Shown here: positions 32,624 through 43,029 of the stretch, piece by piece | How positions within the stretch are numbered: position 1 is the first letter of the stretch | Layout of the letters: each line of letters starts with the position of its first letter | Origin: Niebla homalea | Taxonomy: Eukaryota > Ascomycota > Lecanoromycetes > Lecanorales > Ramalinaceae | NCBI GenBank assembly: GCA_019925105.1 | Contig: JAHGAU010000013.1 | Span: forward strand, 744,001-808,000 | DNA length: 64,000 nucleotides | Direction: 5' to 3' | Notes under the pieces: model-generated | The model's database searches: none | Seen by the model: the letters and a program-made list of their open reading frames with translations, nothing else | What the model was told of the DNA's origin: nothing | Position numbers and translations under genes: made by a program

Positions 32624-35600
32624 TCACACCCTGTTCATAAGCCCTTCCAAGCGTTGTTGTGCCCCCTCAATCTTTTCCTTCTCCTTGAGAAGCGCCGTTC
32701 GTCGCACCTCATCACGAGGATTGGCTGCCAGGAGTACTGCGAAGCGTTCATTCGCTGGGCGTATTAGTCCATAGATTCATTTCGATCGGCTTTTCATAGG
32801 AACTCACAGTTGGCATCCATTACACCAAACTTGGTCTTCAGCGTCTCAAACAACTCGTTCCGACAGCTGCCGAACAGCTCACAATATATGCTCGAACAAA
32901 TGACATCGACAAAGCGGGAATAAGCGCAGTCGTAGTAGCCCTTGACCGTCTTCAAGAAGCAGTCAGCTTCACCTGGATCACTGCAGGTTTTGAGCAAAGA
33001 TTCAACTTACGCTCATCGTGTGAAGCTCAAGGCCATACTCCTCTGGCTTCAATTGGGAATCGTTGACGCGGGCGACCTTCTCCATGCGCACTTGTCCCGA
33101 CGTGAACTTGCCACTCTTGGCTTCCTGCTCGCATACAAAGTCATAAGCCATGGACTTGCGGCGATGCTCTTGAAGTAATTTCATAGCTTTGTCACGTGCA
33201 ACACCCATTGCTTCATTGTTCAGGGTTTGAGGCTTCGCGAGCTCCCAACTCAGGATACGAGTGGCAAGCTGGCGCTGTCGAGCGAAGATATCTTTGAAGA
33301 ATGCCTCACAGTGTTGTCTGATCTGTTCGTAGAATAATGTCCCTTGGCGCGGAGCAAAGACACTGGGACAAGAAGTCGAAGTCAGCAACGACGATCATTG
33401 CACTCGATCTCTGATACTTATTGAAGACCTAGTCATTACATACCTTTGTACTCTTTCAAACACCATGCTCTCGCACAGGTCTTGTGTTGCCTTCAAGAAC
33501 TGGTCAAGAGGGCCGTCCCAATGCGCAATGCTCATCTGAATCATTTCCTCGGTCGCCTTTGGATGAGTCTGATTGGGGACTCCACCTGCGTAGGCGTCCT
33601 GAATAAGTGATTTGACTTCAGCAAGATCAAATGTCTTGGATTGCACAGTCCTAGTCCCGTTCTCAGCCTTTTGTACCTTCCTGGGAGACCCGTGATTGGA
33701 TACAGCACGTCGTTTGGTGCCAGATGAAATTGGGGTCGGCGTTGGTGGAAGGTCCTCATCATCCGATTCGATGTTAATTGTTGCTTTACCATTGGGAGTT
33801 GGACTTCCCATGGAAGAATCGCTCCCCGCTCTAGGATTTTGGGGTCCCGGTAGAGTTAGGACCGGACGTGTGTCTCCTAAGGTCTTACGGAAATTGGCAG
33901 CTAGATCGTTCCAGGCTTTCTGGAATGGGAAGTCTCGGCGCCCTCCATCTGTGCAAGATGTTGATTAGTATCACCTGATCATGAATTCTTAATCTGGTCG
34001 GGTACAACGTACCCAAGTGATTCTGAAGTTGGGTATTAAACTTGATAAGTTCTCCAAACACGATAGCAGGTAGATTGCCATGTATAGGCTCAGGAAGCCC
34101 CCTCAACATCTCCTCTATGTCCTCAGCCTTTTGCTGTACCTTCTCCAAAATCTGGGGAAGAGCCTTTTGGATTCGATCTGTCAAGAGCTGCGATAGTGCG
34201 GTCTGTAAATGTGGAGTTCCCAGGCGAGAATCGTCGGTGAGCCTTGGCCAGAAGTGTTCGTCCGAGAAGTACTGTGACTCTTCAGCCCGTGCAAATGCAT
34301 GGTCAACGGTCGGATCAGGATTGTTCTTGATCACATAGTAACCAAGTCCAAGGCAGAAGCGCTCTCCGTTCAAAATCTGAGACCATTGATCCTGAGTGCG
34401 TTGTAGGGTCAGTATCAGCGACTACAAGACAGAGAAAACGTCCAATGCTCACCATCGATTCTCCTTTTTGTCGTCTGTCTGGCTTTGTCAAGACACCGAT
34501 TGTTCTTGATTCAGCATTCACTTCTCGAATCAAGCGGGAAGCGCTGGAATTGGCTGGGTCTTCTGCCATGGATATCGCAAGGAGATTGATGCTGTCTTCA
34601 GCTTGTACATACGACTTTACAAGGTTGTTGAGCAATTTCACCAGGTATCCTTCTTCAGGGGTGTCCGAGACATTGATGATGCCTGGAAGGTCGTAGAAGG
34701 ATAAATTTGGTAGACCAGGGCCGGAGATGTCTAGACGAATAACATTCGGACTAAGCTTTACTTGCTGGTAATCTTGCGGGGCAGATATATTTCCGGGCAT
34801 GTAACGCTTTGGGTCGATGCCTGCATAAAAGGACCTTAGCAAAGCCAGAGTCTCCAAAGAGACAAAGACGTGGCACCACTCACTCGGATTAAGCGTAGCT
34901 AATTGTGCCAACTTCAAGACACGCGGAACGTCTTCCTTGGATGACACGGTTGCGAAGTAAGTTTCCTCCGTGTCTTGAGGGACCCACGGGCCTAAAGGGC
35001 GCTGATGTGTGGCTCCTTCAGACTTCATACTTCCTTTCCCACGGGCAGCTGGCTGGCCAAGGTGGCCCTTGTACATGTACTTCTTGTGCAACAACACCTT
35101 GCAGCTCCAGACGTCTGTTGTAGACTCGGACAGATTGATTTCCAAGGGACATCTGGTACAAGTATCGTTACCTCTAGGAACTTTGATTTCGCTCATACCC
35201 TCGATGAGAGAAGATTTGCCTGCAGATTGGTCTCCAACGACCACGATCTTTGGCAATGGCAGGTCAAGATTGTCGAGACCTAAGTGATGGAGCCTATTCG
35301 AATTGAATCAGCAGGCTATAATGAATGTAGAACTTCGCGGCGTCCCACATTGACACAGCTTGTACAAGCTCCTTTACGCCACGGCCAAGGGTATTGAGGC
35401 TCCCGTTAGGGTCGACAATTTCCCCTTCAGCAGCCGATCGGGAGCGCCCTCTGGGCAAGACGCGGTGAACTAGTAGAAATTAGAGCACAACGTCAAACAG
35501 CGCGCAATGATACTCACTGGTGCCATTCTGGGTGACGCCATTCTGACGAGAAACGTGATCCTCATCTGCCTGAACTCCCCCAACGTCTACGGCATGCTTT

Positions 35601-35800
35601 GATGTCGAACCAGCCTTGCTGACGTGAGAAGACCGCGGAACATGCGAATCTCGATTACCGTTGTCCAGTGTGGCATTAGAATCGTCTGAATTAGACGAGG
35701 CTGCGGCCTCGGGGGCTTGGTCTTCATCAATGATCATGACGTCTGTCTGATCTGTTTTCTTGGTGGGCTCACGCTTTATGGCTCCTCGGAGACGAGGCAT
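32624..35800 (-). CDS. Dynamin-family large GTPase (fungal Mx-like)
   Basis: Predicted 917 residues in eight exons: 35800-35518, 35469-35349, 35293-34453, 34391-34013, 33948-33444, 33362-33011, 32949-32808, 32754-32624. All seven introns are GT-AG, 48-81 bases. The GTPase domain shows the P-loop GDQSAGKS (about residues 155-162), CTRCPLEI (switch I region), DLPG and TKPD. A middle/stalk region and a C-terminal effector-like domain (from about FYEQIRQHCEAFF to the end) follow. The first 130 residues are acidic and disordered, and a second disordered, Ser/Pro/Asp-rich insert lies in the stalk near residues 640-690. There is no PH domain, so it is closer to fungal Mx-like dynamins than to Vps1 or Dnm1. 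Membrane remodelling by GTP hydrolysis is expected; the membrane is unknown. Intron 2 was placed with a GTGGGA donor, since that gives gapless family alignment. Confidence 0.87.
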
Positions 35801-37157
35801 GGCTGCAGGTGCTTTGACGGAATTCTTCGGCACGGCGCTGTAAAGGAATGAAGGACAATTTGAAATACTGCAGACTTAGATAATGTTTCAGAACGGTTCT
35901 CAGCATATGACTAGAATGATACAGCTGTCTCTGAGGAGATACATCCACTGAAGTACAACAGCAATGATGTTACAGAGGGGAGGTAGCCATGCAAGAGGCA
36001 CAGGCGTTGTGTGGGAAGCAACGATGCTAAGTGCGAGAAGAGTGTTACAAGCTGAGTGGTGAGAATGGATTAAAATGAGAGGAGAAGTGTCAAGGTGGGG
36101 TAAGAAGTTTTGAATGTTTGCTATTGTCACCAATTCTGAATCTTAATGGTGATAGGCAGAAAGCATGAGCATTCACTCTCCTTATATGTCCCACAAACCA
36201 CAGAAAGCGAATCCATGGCAAACAGCGAGCTGCCGCTTTTCTGTCCAATAATCACGTCCATCGCGTCCTCGAGGGAGGTTTTGCGTAAGTTGTGAATCAT
36301 CTTTTCAAAATCAGGCCAACGGATTGGTCGAAATTTTTGTTGAGAATGGATGTTGTAGACGCCTACAAGACAGAAAAGTCGACGGCGAGGGGAGACAGAA
36401 TATTCTGCCAAGCCTCACCAAAATTGGCTGTGAATTTTAGCCCCTTTCTCTCGATGCTGTGCAGCTGGTGGCAGCATTGTATGTGACTACGCTGTGATCT
36501 ACACGACAACCTTGCATATTTGACACGCTTATGAAGACGCTGACGCACGAGCGCGTACCAGTAATTCCACAGAACTTTACGTAGCCACGAGAACTTTAGC
36601 AGAAGAATACTATGCATTCGAGAGTGGTGAATGGGATTTCGTGTATTCTCAAAAATCGAAGCACATTAGACGTTGTCGTCTTCGCCGTGGTTGGGGAAGT
36701 CAAAGCGCACCGCGACTATACCTTGCAAATCCAGCAGGACAGACAAGTGCTGATTGCGGAAGCGAACTCGATTTTATTTGGATGCGAATAGGTGTTGGAT
36801 GGTCTCTCGAATCTCGATGGCCGGAAGATTTTCCACAGGGCATGTTGAGCAGTTTAAGCCAGCCATCCTCCTGCCATGTCGTTCCTCATCCATCCTCTTC
36901 GGCGAATTCCTTTACCGCATGATGTATTCAAATGTGGCAGACTGAGTTGGAAGAGATGTCAATGTATCTACCAAAAAAGCCAATACTTGATGAGATCCAC
37001 CAAATCACTGGAGATGTTTGCTTGATCTTACATCTTGAAGATTATGAAAGACAAGACTGTATCTGATGGTCAATGACCGAAGTAGAGATCTCAAGAAATT
37101 TGCTTCTTATCACATTCGGGCTGAGGTCCGTCATGACCATTCTTGGTTTTGGTACTA
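35801..37157. other. Intergenic, 1.4 kb, one doubtful open frame
   Basis: Upstream of the dynamin gene and downstream of COX15 (both minus strand). It contains a minus-strand open frame at 36411-36127 with no ATG start, preceded by a splice-acceptor-like CTTGTAG near 36362. It holds RWPDFEKMI and may be a gene fragment. Nothing else recognised. Confidence 0.4.
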
Positions 37158-38753
37158 TTACTTCTGTAGCGCTGGGAATGCTTTGAAAACATAGTGTCTC
37201 GGATGAAGGTGTGGGCTCTTGATGGCAGCTCGAGCGTTTGCTGGACCGCTTTGGGCAACACGCTTGGCCAATAGGGCCGCAAATCTTGGACGGGGTAGCC
37301 AAGTCCTGCTGCCGAGAATCAACATATAGGACAGCAACGCTAAGCTTCCAGCCTGGTGTGCGGACGCCAGAGGCAAAGGTACGAGATAGAGAAGCGTGGT
37401 GATTCCAAGGGTGACCTGTAGACAGGCGAATCCAAGGACGCCATGCATAGCCTTTCTGCTGGCTCTTGGTAGTAGAACGCGAGTCTTACGCGACAACTTG
37501 GAGTATGCAAAAAGAGCAACAAGAGCAGTGAATGTTGTAGATGCCAGTATCCGGTGATCCAGTTGCGCAAGACAAGGATTCTCAAGAGCGTTTCGCCACC
37601 ACAAATCTCGGCCGTCTGCCTTCTTAGAATAAAAGTCTGAAAACAGCTCCTTCGACGGTGGAATCCATCTCTCGCCCATCCAAGGGAAGTCATTGTAGAT
37701 CAAGCCAGCATCAAGACCGGCAACAAAGCCTCCCGACATAGCAGTAACAAACACAAGTCCTGCAAGTACCTTGCTTGAGACTTGGAAAGCACGAAGACCA
37801 GGGTTCCGCAATTGTGCCATAATCTTAATTGCACCTGAGAGGCCGCTCAACAGTCTCTGCTCTTGAAGGATCTGGAGGCCATTCCACAGCATTGCACTAT
37901 AGCAAATAAAGGCAGTGCCTAGATGAGCAACTAACCGGTACTGGCTGACTCGGGGATGACTACCAGGGGTAAAAAGGTTATCTTTCAGACCCGACTTGAC
38001 CATCCACCAGCCGAGGAATCCTTGAAACCCAATGAGGCCACCAATTCCAGTTATCTTCAATGCCATTGATTTGGAGACCTTGCCTCGTGCAATAAAGTAC
38101 ACTGCAGGAAGTATGAAGGAAGCGCCGACTAAACGGCCCCAAAGTCGATGAGTCCATTCCATGTAATATATCTTCTTGAATTCAGCCATCGTCATATTCG
38201 GGTTCAGAAGGGCGAATTCCGGAGATGCTTGGTACTTTGCAAACTCTGATTCCCACTGGACCTGACTGGAAGGGGGCAGACTTCCAGTAACGGGCCTCCA
38301 TTCTGTAATGCTGAGACTGGGCCATGTCAATGATGAGTGCTGCAACGAGATGATGCCAACATACCCAGATTCTGTGAGTCGCGTGAGACCTCCGAAGACA
38401 ACAAGCCCAAAGACACTAGCAGCGCTCCCCAAAAGCCAGTAGGCGACAGGCTTCTCGCTGGTTTCTGGAAAGAAATATTTTTGGGCTTTGGCTTTGCCAG
38501 CCTTGGTCAAACGGCCCAATGCTGCTGCACCGGCCGCTTTCGGAGGAGATTTATTTGCCCATATCTCGCCAGCAGCAACTTCACGGTGTGTGATACTAGT
38601 CCTGAAGCCTCTCGTTCCTTGAGCTCTTGACACTAACGACGATGCTATCGTTGGCCGCGCCTTCAGAAGTTTCGAGCATTGTTTTGGGCGCTGGAATAAG
38701 TGTCGGGTCAATCTAGGAGCTACCTGGCGCAGTGAAGGTAATGAAGAAGCCAT
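37158..38753 (-). CDS. COX15: Heme A synthase, mitochondrial (COX15)
   Basis: Predicted 515 residues in two exons, 38753-38365 and 38316-37158, with a 48-base intron whose removal restores TRLTESGLSITEWRP. COX15 hydroxylates the heme O methyl group to give heme A for cytochrome c oxidase and sits in the inner mitochondrial membrane. An Arg/Ser-rich presequence is visible (about residues 1-55). About eight hydrophobic segments follow, with family motifs GGLTRLTESG, WTHRLWGR, GFQGFLGWWMVKSGL, HPRVSQYRLVAHLG, and the second-half LDHRILA. The conserved heme-ligand histidines in these motifs are present. Intron length is a multiple of three and carries no stop, so unspliced mRNA would still be open. 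The gene is head-to-head with the F-box gene, with 239 bases between start codons. Confidence 0.95.
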   Translation of the reverse strand: MASSLPSLRQVAPRLTRHLFQRPKQCSKLLKARPTIASSLVSRAQGTRGFRTSITHREVAAGEIWANKSPPKAAGAAALGRLTKAGKAKAQKYFFPETSEKPVAYWLLGSAASVFGLVVFGGLTRLTESGYVGIISLQHSSLTWPSLSITEWRPVTGSLPPSSQVQWESEFAKYQASPEFALLNPNMTMAEFKKIYYMEWTHRLWGRLVGASFILPAVYFIARGKVSKSMALKITGIGGLIGFQGFLGWWMVKSGLKDNLFTPGSHPRVSQYRLVAHLGTAFICYSAMLWNGLQILQEQRLLSGLSGAIKIMAQLRNPGLRAFQVSSKVLAGLVFVTAMSGGFVAGLDAGLIYNDFPWMGERWIPPSKELFSDFYSKKADGRDLWWRNALENPCLAQLDHRILASTTFTALVALFAYSKLSRKTRVLLPRASRKAMHGVLGFACLQVTLGITTLLYLVPLPLASAHQAGSLALLSYMLILGSRTWLPRPRFAALLAKRVAQSGPANARAAIKSPHLHPRHYVFKAFPALQK

Positions 38754-38992
38754 GAACCAAGGTACAGCAGTGTAAGCAAATAATTGCTATCAACTGCCTC
38801 TAGAAAGGATATTTTTGATGATGAAGTAGTCTTCGTGAGCGTTCCATATCGCAGTATCCCGCTGAAAGGGTGAGTGAACTTAATAATCCGCACAGCGTAC
38901 CTCAAAATACGCTATTCCAAGTTCGCCAAAAGGGAGTCATGAGCGTCATCACGCTCGCTCTGCGCGGCCCTGATCGCTCTCTCCTAACCAAA
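38754..38992. promoter_or_regulatory. Compact bidirectional promoter, COX15 and F-box gene
   Basis: Only 239 bases separate the two divergent start codons. No specific motif is asserted; the arrangement itself implies shared regulatory DNA. Confidence 0.45.
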
Positions 38993-40501
38993 ATGGCAGC
39001 GGACACATCAGAAGAGTTGGAGAAATTCCGCCAACAATGGCAACAAGAGGTCAGTGCGCGGTCAAAGGCTGAGACATCGAATGCGTCCAGGAATCTGGGA
39101 GCAAAGATCATCGAAAGCCGTCCTCGTCGTGCTCCATCCCCAGAAGCTCAAATACATAGATCTGGCGCTGCCAGGACCGAAGACAACGGGGAGATTTACG
39201 ATCACCATGACATCGAGGACAAGGACAATGCACGGACGTTGAGGGCGCCAGTTGGCACTCATCCAAGCAGCTACCATGAGCCTACATCGGCCTTGGAGCA
39301 TTATGAAATAGCCGTTGAAAGAGAGGGAGAAGGCAGTCTTGGAGACAGCGTGAGTCACTATCGGAAGGCCTACAGACTGGACGCTGGAGTAGATCGTCTT
39401 TACAAAGACAAACATTTCCCACCCGCATCGACCGCTTCGAAAGCGCAAATCCCAAATCCACCGGTTACCCTACCAAACACAGCCCATCACTCCCTAAATG
39501 GTCCTCGATCACTTTCTGCCGCTGAGGCTATTGCCTCGTATCGTTCGTCGCCTCTCTTGGGGGCAGGTCCCCCGACTGATGCTTCGCCTCCGCCTCCATG
39601 TCCGATAGCCTTGATCCCATCTGAGATTCTTGTCAAAATTCTTCTGCAGGCGGCAATTGGCGATCCAGCATCATTTGTGGGTCTCGCCAGGGTATGCAAA
39701 AGACTCGCGTACCTTGTGGCCACCGAGGATCGCATCTGGGGCAGGGTATGTGCCGGTGATGAGTTCGGATTCGGTGCAATGCACTACGCGTACGCCCTAA
39801 CAATCACTGGCAATCCTTTGCCGATGTCAATAGAGGATCTCGACTCTCGTCTAGCCCAGATGAACGTTGCTGCCAATGTTCGCCCTCTCACAACATCTCC
39901 CAGATTCCCTACTTACAAATCCATGTTCCACGGTCGACCCAGGATACGCTTTAACGGGTGTTACATCAGCACAGTGAATTACATCAGACCTGGTGCAGCC
40001 AGTGCTTCTCAATATTCGTGGAACTCGCCCGTCTTGATCGTAACATACTACAGATACCTTCGCTTCTTCCGCGACGGCTCGGTGGTGTCGCTGTTGACGA
40101 CCACCGAGCCTGTCGATGTGGTCCACTATTTGACAAAGGCGAACACCCACTCTTCCCACGCTGGAGGCCTGCCCTCTGCAGTCATGAACAATGCGCTACG
40201 CGGACGATGGCGGCTAAGTGGGAACGCGTACGATGAGGACGTGCCTGAAGAGGACGAGGGCACTGTTCACGTCGAGACTGAAGGAGCAGACGCTGAAAGA
40301 CCGCAACCAAAGTACATCTACAAGATGATGCTGCAAATGAAGAGTGCTGGGAAAGTAACGACAGCGGCGCGCAACACGAAGTTGACCTGGCTCGGGTACT
40401 GGAATTACAACAAGCTGACAGATGATTGGGCAGAGTTCAGCCTGAAGAATGACAAGCCGTTCCTCTGGAGTCGCGTCAAGAGCTACGGTAATGGCGACTG
40501 A
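38993..40501 (+). CDS. pof7: F-box protein, Pof7/Hrt3/FBXO9 type
   Basis: A single exon of 502 residues when started at 38993, where the N-terminus reads MAADTSEELEKFRQQWQQEV, typical of this family. In-frame ATG at 38939 would add 18 residues. A tetratricopeptide-like pair of helices lies near residues 100-135 (ALEHYEIAVEREGEG, then SVSHYRKAYRLD). The F-box follows at about 205-255 (IPSEILVKILL, then LARVCKRLAYLVATEDRIW). The long C-terminal domain with FHGRPRIRFNGCYISTVNY and YYRYLRFFRDGSVVSL is characteristic of FBXO9/Hrt3. It is expected to serve as the substrate-binding subunit of an SCF ubiquitin ligase; the substrate is unknown. Confidence 0.92.
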   Translation: MAADTSEELEKFRQQWQQEVSARSKAETSNASRNLGAKIIESRPRRAPSPEAQIHRSGAARTEDNGEIYDHHDIEDKDNARTLRAPVGTHPSSYHEPTSALEHYEIAVEREGEGSLGDSVSHYRKAYRLDAGVDRLYKDKHFPPASTASKAQIPNPPVTLPNTAHHSLNGPRSLSAAEAIASYRSSPLLGAGPPTDASPPPPCPIALIPSEILVKILLQAAIGDPASFVGLARVCKRLAYLVATEDRIWGRVCAGDEFGFGAMHYAYALTITGNPLPMSIEDLDSRLAQMNVAANVRPLTTSPRFPTYKSMFHGRPRIRFNGCYISTVNYIRPGAASASQYSWNSPVLIVTYYRYLRFFRDGSVVSLLTTTEPVDVVHYLTKANTHSSHAGGLPSAVMNNALRGRWRLSGNAYDEDVPEEDEGTVHVETEGADAERPQPKYIYKMMLQMKSAGKVTTAARNTKLTWLGYWNYNKLTDDWAEFSLKNDKPFLWSRVKSYGNGD

Positions 40502-40683
40502 CGTCCAGTATCACGCACTCAGTGGCACGACATTCAAGGAGATACGCCAGGTAGCGGAATTGATGATGTAATTAGAGGATGACGGCTTCATGACCTTTTA
40601 CCTATATTTGGTGATTCAAAAGTCCAGACCAGAAAAAGAGTATCGTAACCACGAGCCCATTGTAACAATTTTCGACACGAATA

Positions 40684-40723
40684 TCACGTGACACCGCGAA
40701 TCCAATCTCGTGTGACGTCACAC
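40684..40723. promoter_or_regulatory. E-box and CRE-type palindromes upstream of WSS1-like gene
   Basis: TCACGTGA at 40684-40691 is a Cbf1/bHLH-type site. The core TGACGTCA (40713-40720) is an ATF/CREB-type site, contained in the perfect 14-base palindrome GTGTGACGTCACAC at 40710-40723. They lie about 70-110 bases before the start codon. Binding is inferred from the motifs only. Confidence 0.45.
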
Positions 40724-40791
40724 CTTTCAACCTTCTTTCCATCTACATATTCCCCGAAGATCGTCAGCAAGAGTTCGGCGGCAGCGCAGCC

Positions 40792-42248
40792 ATGCCCCTC
40801 AACATCCTCCGCCTCAACGCCTCCCGCCCGCAACCTTCCAGCCAAATTACCTTCATCAAACCCCTTCCCGGCCCCACCTCCACGCACGCCCAAGACTTCC
40901 TCGAGCGCATCGCCGCAATCTGCCACCCGATCATGAAATCCCACCACCTCGCCATTACCACTCTCGAAGAATACGAACCGAATCGCGAATTCGTAGGGCG
41001 GAACTTCAACGCGGGCGAGATTATCCAATTGGTCTTGCGCTCGCAACGGATGGAGCGTGGTTGAGCTTCCGGACCGTGCAGATGGTGATGATGCATGAGC
41101 TGGCGCATTGCGTGCAGATGAACCACAGCAGGCAGTTCTGGGGGGTGAGGAATGGATATGCGGGGGAGTTGAGGGGACTGTGGCGGAGGGGCTACTGTGG
41201 GGATGGGTTGTGGGGACGGGGGCAGACCTTGTTGAGTGGGGAGTATGATAGGGGTGGGAGAGGCGAGGAGGATGTGCTGCCGGAGCATTTGTGTGGCGGG
41301 GCGTATAGGAGGGCGAGAGGACGGAAGAGGAAGAGAGGAAGTGCGGTGGGGGAAAACGAGGAGAGCTATGCGGAAAAGAAGCAGAGGCGGATAGCTAAGA
41401 AGTTTGGCGTCAGCGGTCAAGCGCTGGGGGGGGATGATGAGACGAGGGTCAAACTCGAGTACGGTCAGGTGGTCAAAGCGAAGCCTAAAGTCGCGCAAAG
41501 CGCGCGGGGGAGGGAATTGCGCGTTGCAGCTGCACTTGCAAGATTTGGGCAGCAGAAGCAGGAGGATGGCAAAGCAGAAGGGCCCGCAAATGGTGGCGAT
41601 CAAAAAGAAGACGACCTGATCAGCGATGAGGAGGATGACGACGGTTCCACTGACGAGGTTGAGGGCAGTATGGTCAAGGTCTGTGGCAGTGAAGATGGCG
41701 ATGATATAGACGTCAAGCATGAGATGGACGAGCTCCGGGATCTCGACCCGTGTTGGCCCACATCACGCGATAGAACAGCCGTCGACGAGGAGACTGCTGA
41801 CGATGAGGATGATGAGCTTGGGGACTCGCGACCACAACACCATGGCAACGAGGGTCAGGCCCCACATAAGCACGCAACGAGCGCGGACGCTGAGACTACG
41901 GATGATGATGATGATGATAAAGACGAACATAAAAATCAACGACTACCAAACCGCAAAGACATTACTGTACCTGTTGAAAACCACGAAGTCGAATCACCGC
42001 CACAGAGACCGCCCGCAAAGGAAAGCCCCTCATCCTCCAATGAACTCAGCTGTCCAATCTGCTCAATGGACAACCCGCTGGACTCTGTCCTCTGCCAAGC
42101 ATGTTCACACGTCCTCAAGCCCGACCTCATCCCGGATCACTGGAAGTGTCAGAGCAGCGGGTGTAAGGAGTCCATGTACCTCAACAATGGCGACAGCGGT
42201 CTCTGTGGCGTGTGTGGGAGTAGAAAGTCTTTGCAGACGGCCGGCTGA
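40792..42248 (+). CDS. WSS1: Wss1/SPRTN-type WLM metalloprotease with an internal frameshift
   Basis: Two adjacent frames together make one protein of about 485 residues. The first (40792 to about 41056) holds the WLM-domain N-terminus with EYEPNREFVGRNFNAGEIIQLVL. The second, from about 41057, continues WLSFRTVQMVMMHELAHCVQMNHSRQFW with the zinc-protease signature HELAH at 41094-41108 and a third His in NHS. No GT-AG intron of workable length links them; a single missing base near 41056 would restore continuity. The remainder has a basic region, an acidic Asp/Glu-rich region and two RanBP2-like zinc fingers (CPIC with CQAC; CQSSGC with CGVC) at the end. Wss1 cleaves DNA-protein crosslinks and binds SUMO and ubiquitin conjugates through its tail. 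Whether the break is real or a sequence error cannot be told here. Confidence 0.83.
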
Positions 42249-43029
42249 AGTGGCCCCCCTAATTCATGCTGTAGATGCAGAATCGATTATGACTTGTCTG
42301 ACACGAGATCAGCTGCAAGGCATTGAAGCATTTTGTTAATTGCTCGCTCGTCAGACCTTGAAAGAGTTTTCTGCATGGCTTGAATCAAACTTCACGGCTT
42401 TATAGATCCCACACCTTGAGGGTCCATTTGCGTGTGGGGGGATTCAGGGATCGGGATCAAGTAGGCAGACAAGTGAGATAGAGGGTTTAGCAGCGGCGTC
42501 TTGCTTTCAAATCCGTTCGTTCACATTCAAAACTTAAAGCGAAGGGGACGGCATCATTTCAAGAAGGGAGGACGGCAGCAATGGAAGTTGGTGAACACAA
42601 ATTCAGTATGCACTGTTTGCTGCTGTAGCACAACCAGCATCCAAGCACATTGCATCGTCCGTTTCGAGACATTGCCTTTCTGACACTCAGATACCGATAT
42701 GAATTAGAAACCAGGGTCTTGAACAACGATCAGGGGGGGTTTTTCTTCTCAAGAAATGCAAGTCAGGTTCCAGTGTATGCTTCTAATCCCTTCAAAAAAA
42801 TATCATGATATGAATACCCACTCGCCCAGGATCGTCTAACAGGGATGATACTTCCATGCGAAAACGAATCTAATGATGCTTCAATGGCATAAAATAACTT
42901 TCAGTTTTCCCTGATAATTAAGCGGACTTCACCACTCATAACAAATTGGCAACAAACATGTTGGTCCGAATGTAAGGAATGTAGGGGATGATGAGAAGCG
43001 GTGTAATCGATGAGACAATCACGCTCTCG
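42249..43029. other. Convergent intergenic region
   Basis: 3' flanks of the WSS1-like gene (plus) and the repeat protein (minus). No gene recognised. Confidence 0.5.

Noticed and set aside
35294..35348. Alternative 40-base version of dynamin intron 2 with a GTTCTA donor
   Set aside because: Too short for this genome and it inserts five residues where the family aligns without a gap; the 55-base GTGGGA version fits better.
22665..35800. Fungal NLR or antiviral island made of the ankyrin gene and the Mx-like dynamin
   Set aside because: No NACHT, NB-ARC, HET or other effector domain is visible and a housekeeping synthetase lies between the genes. Kept only as a low-interest linkage idea.
37158..38753. 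Reading COX15 as one uninterrupted exon
   Set aside because: The frame is open, but it would insert 16 foreign residues into the conserved LTESG-LSITEW motif; removing the 48-base intron restores it.
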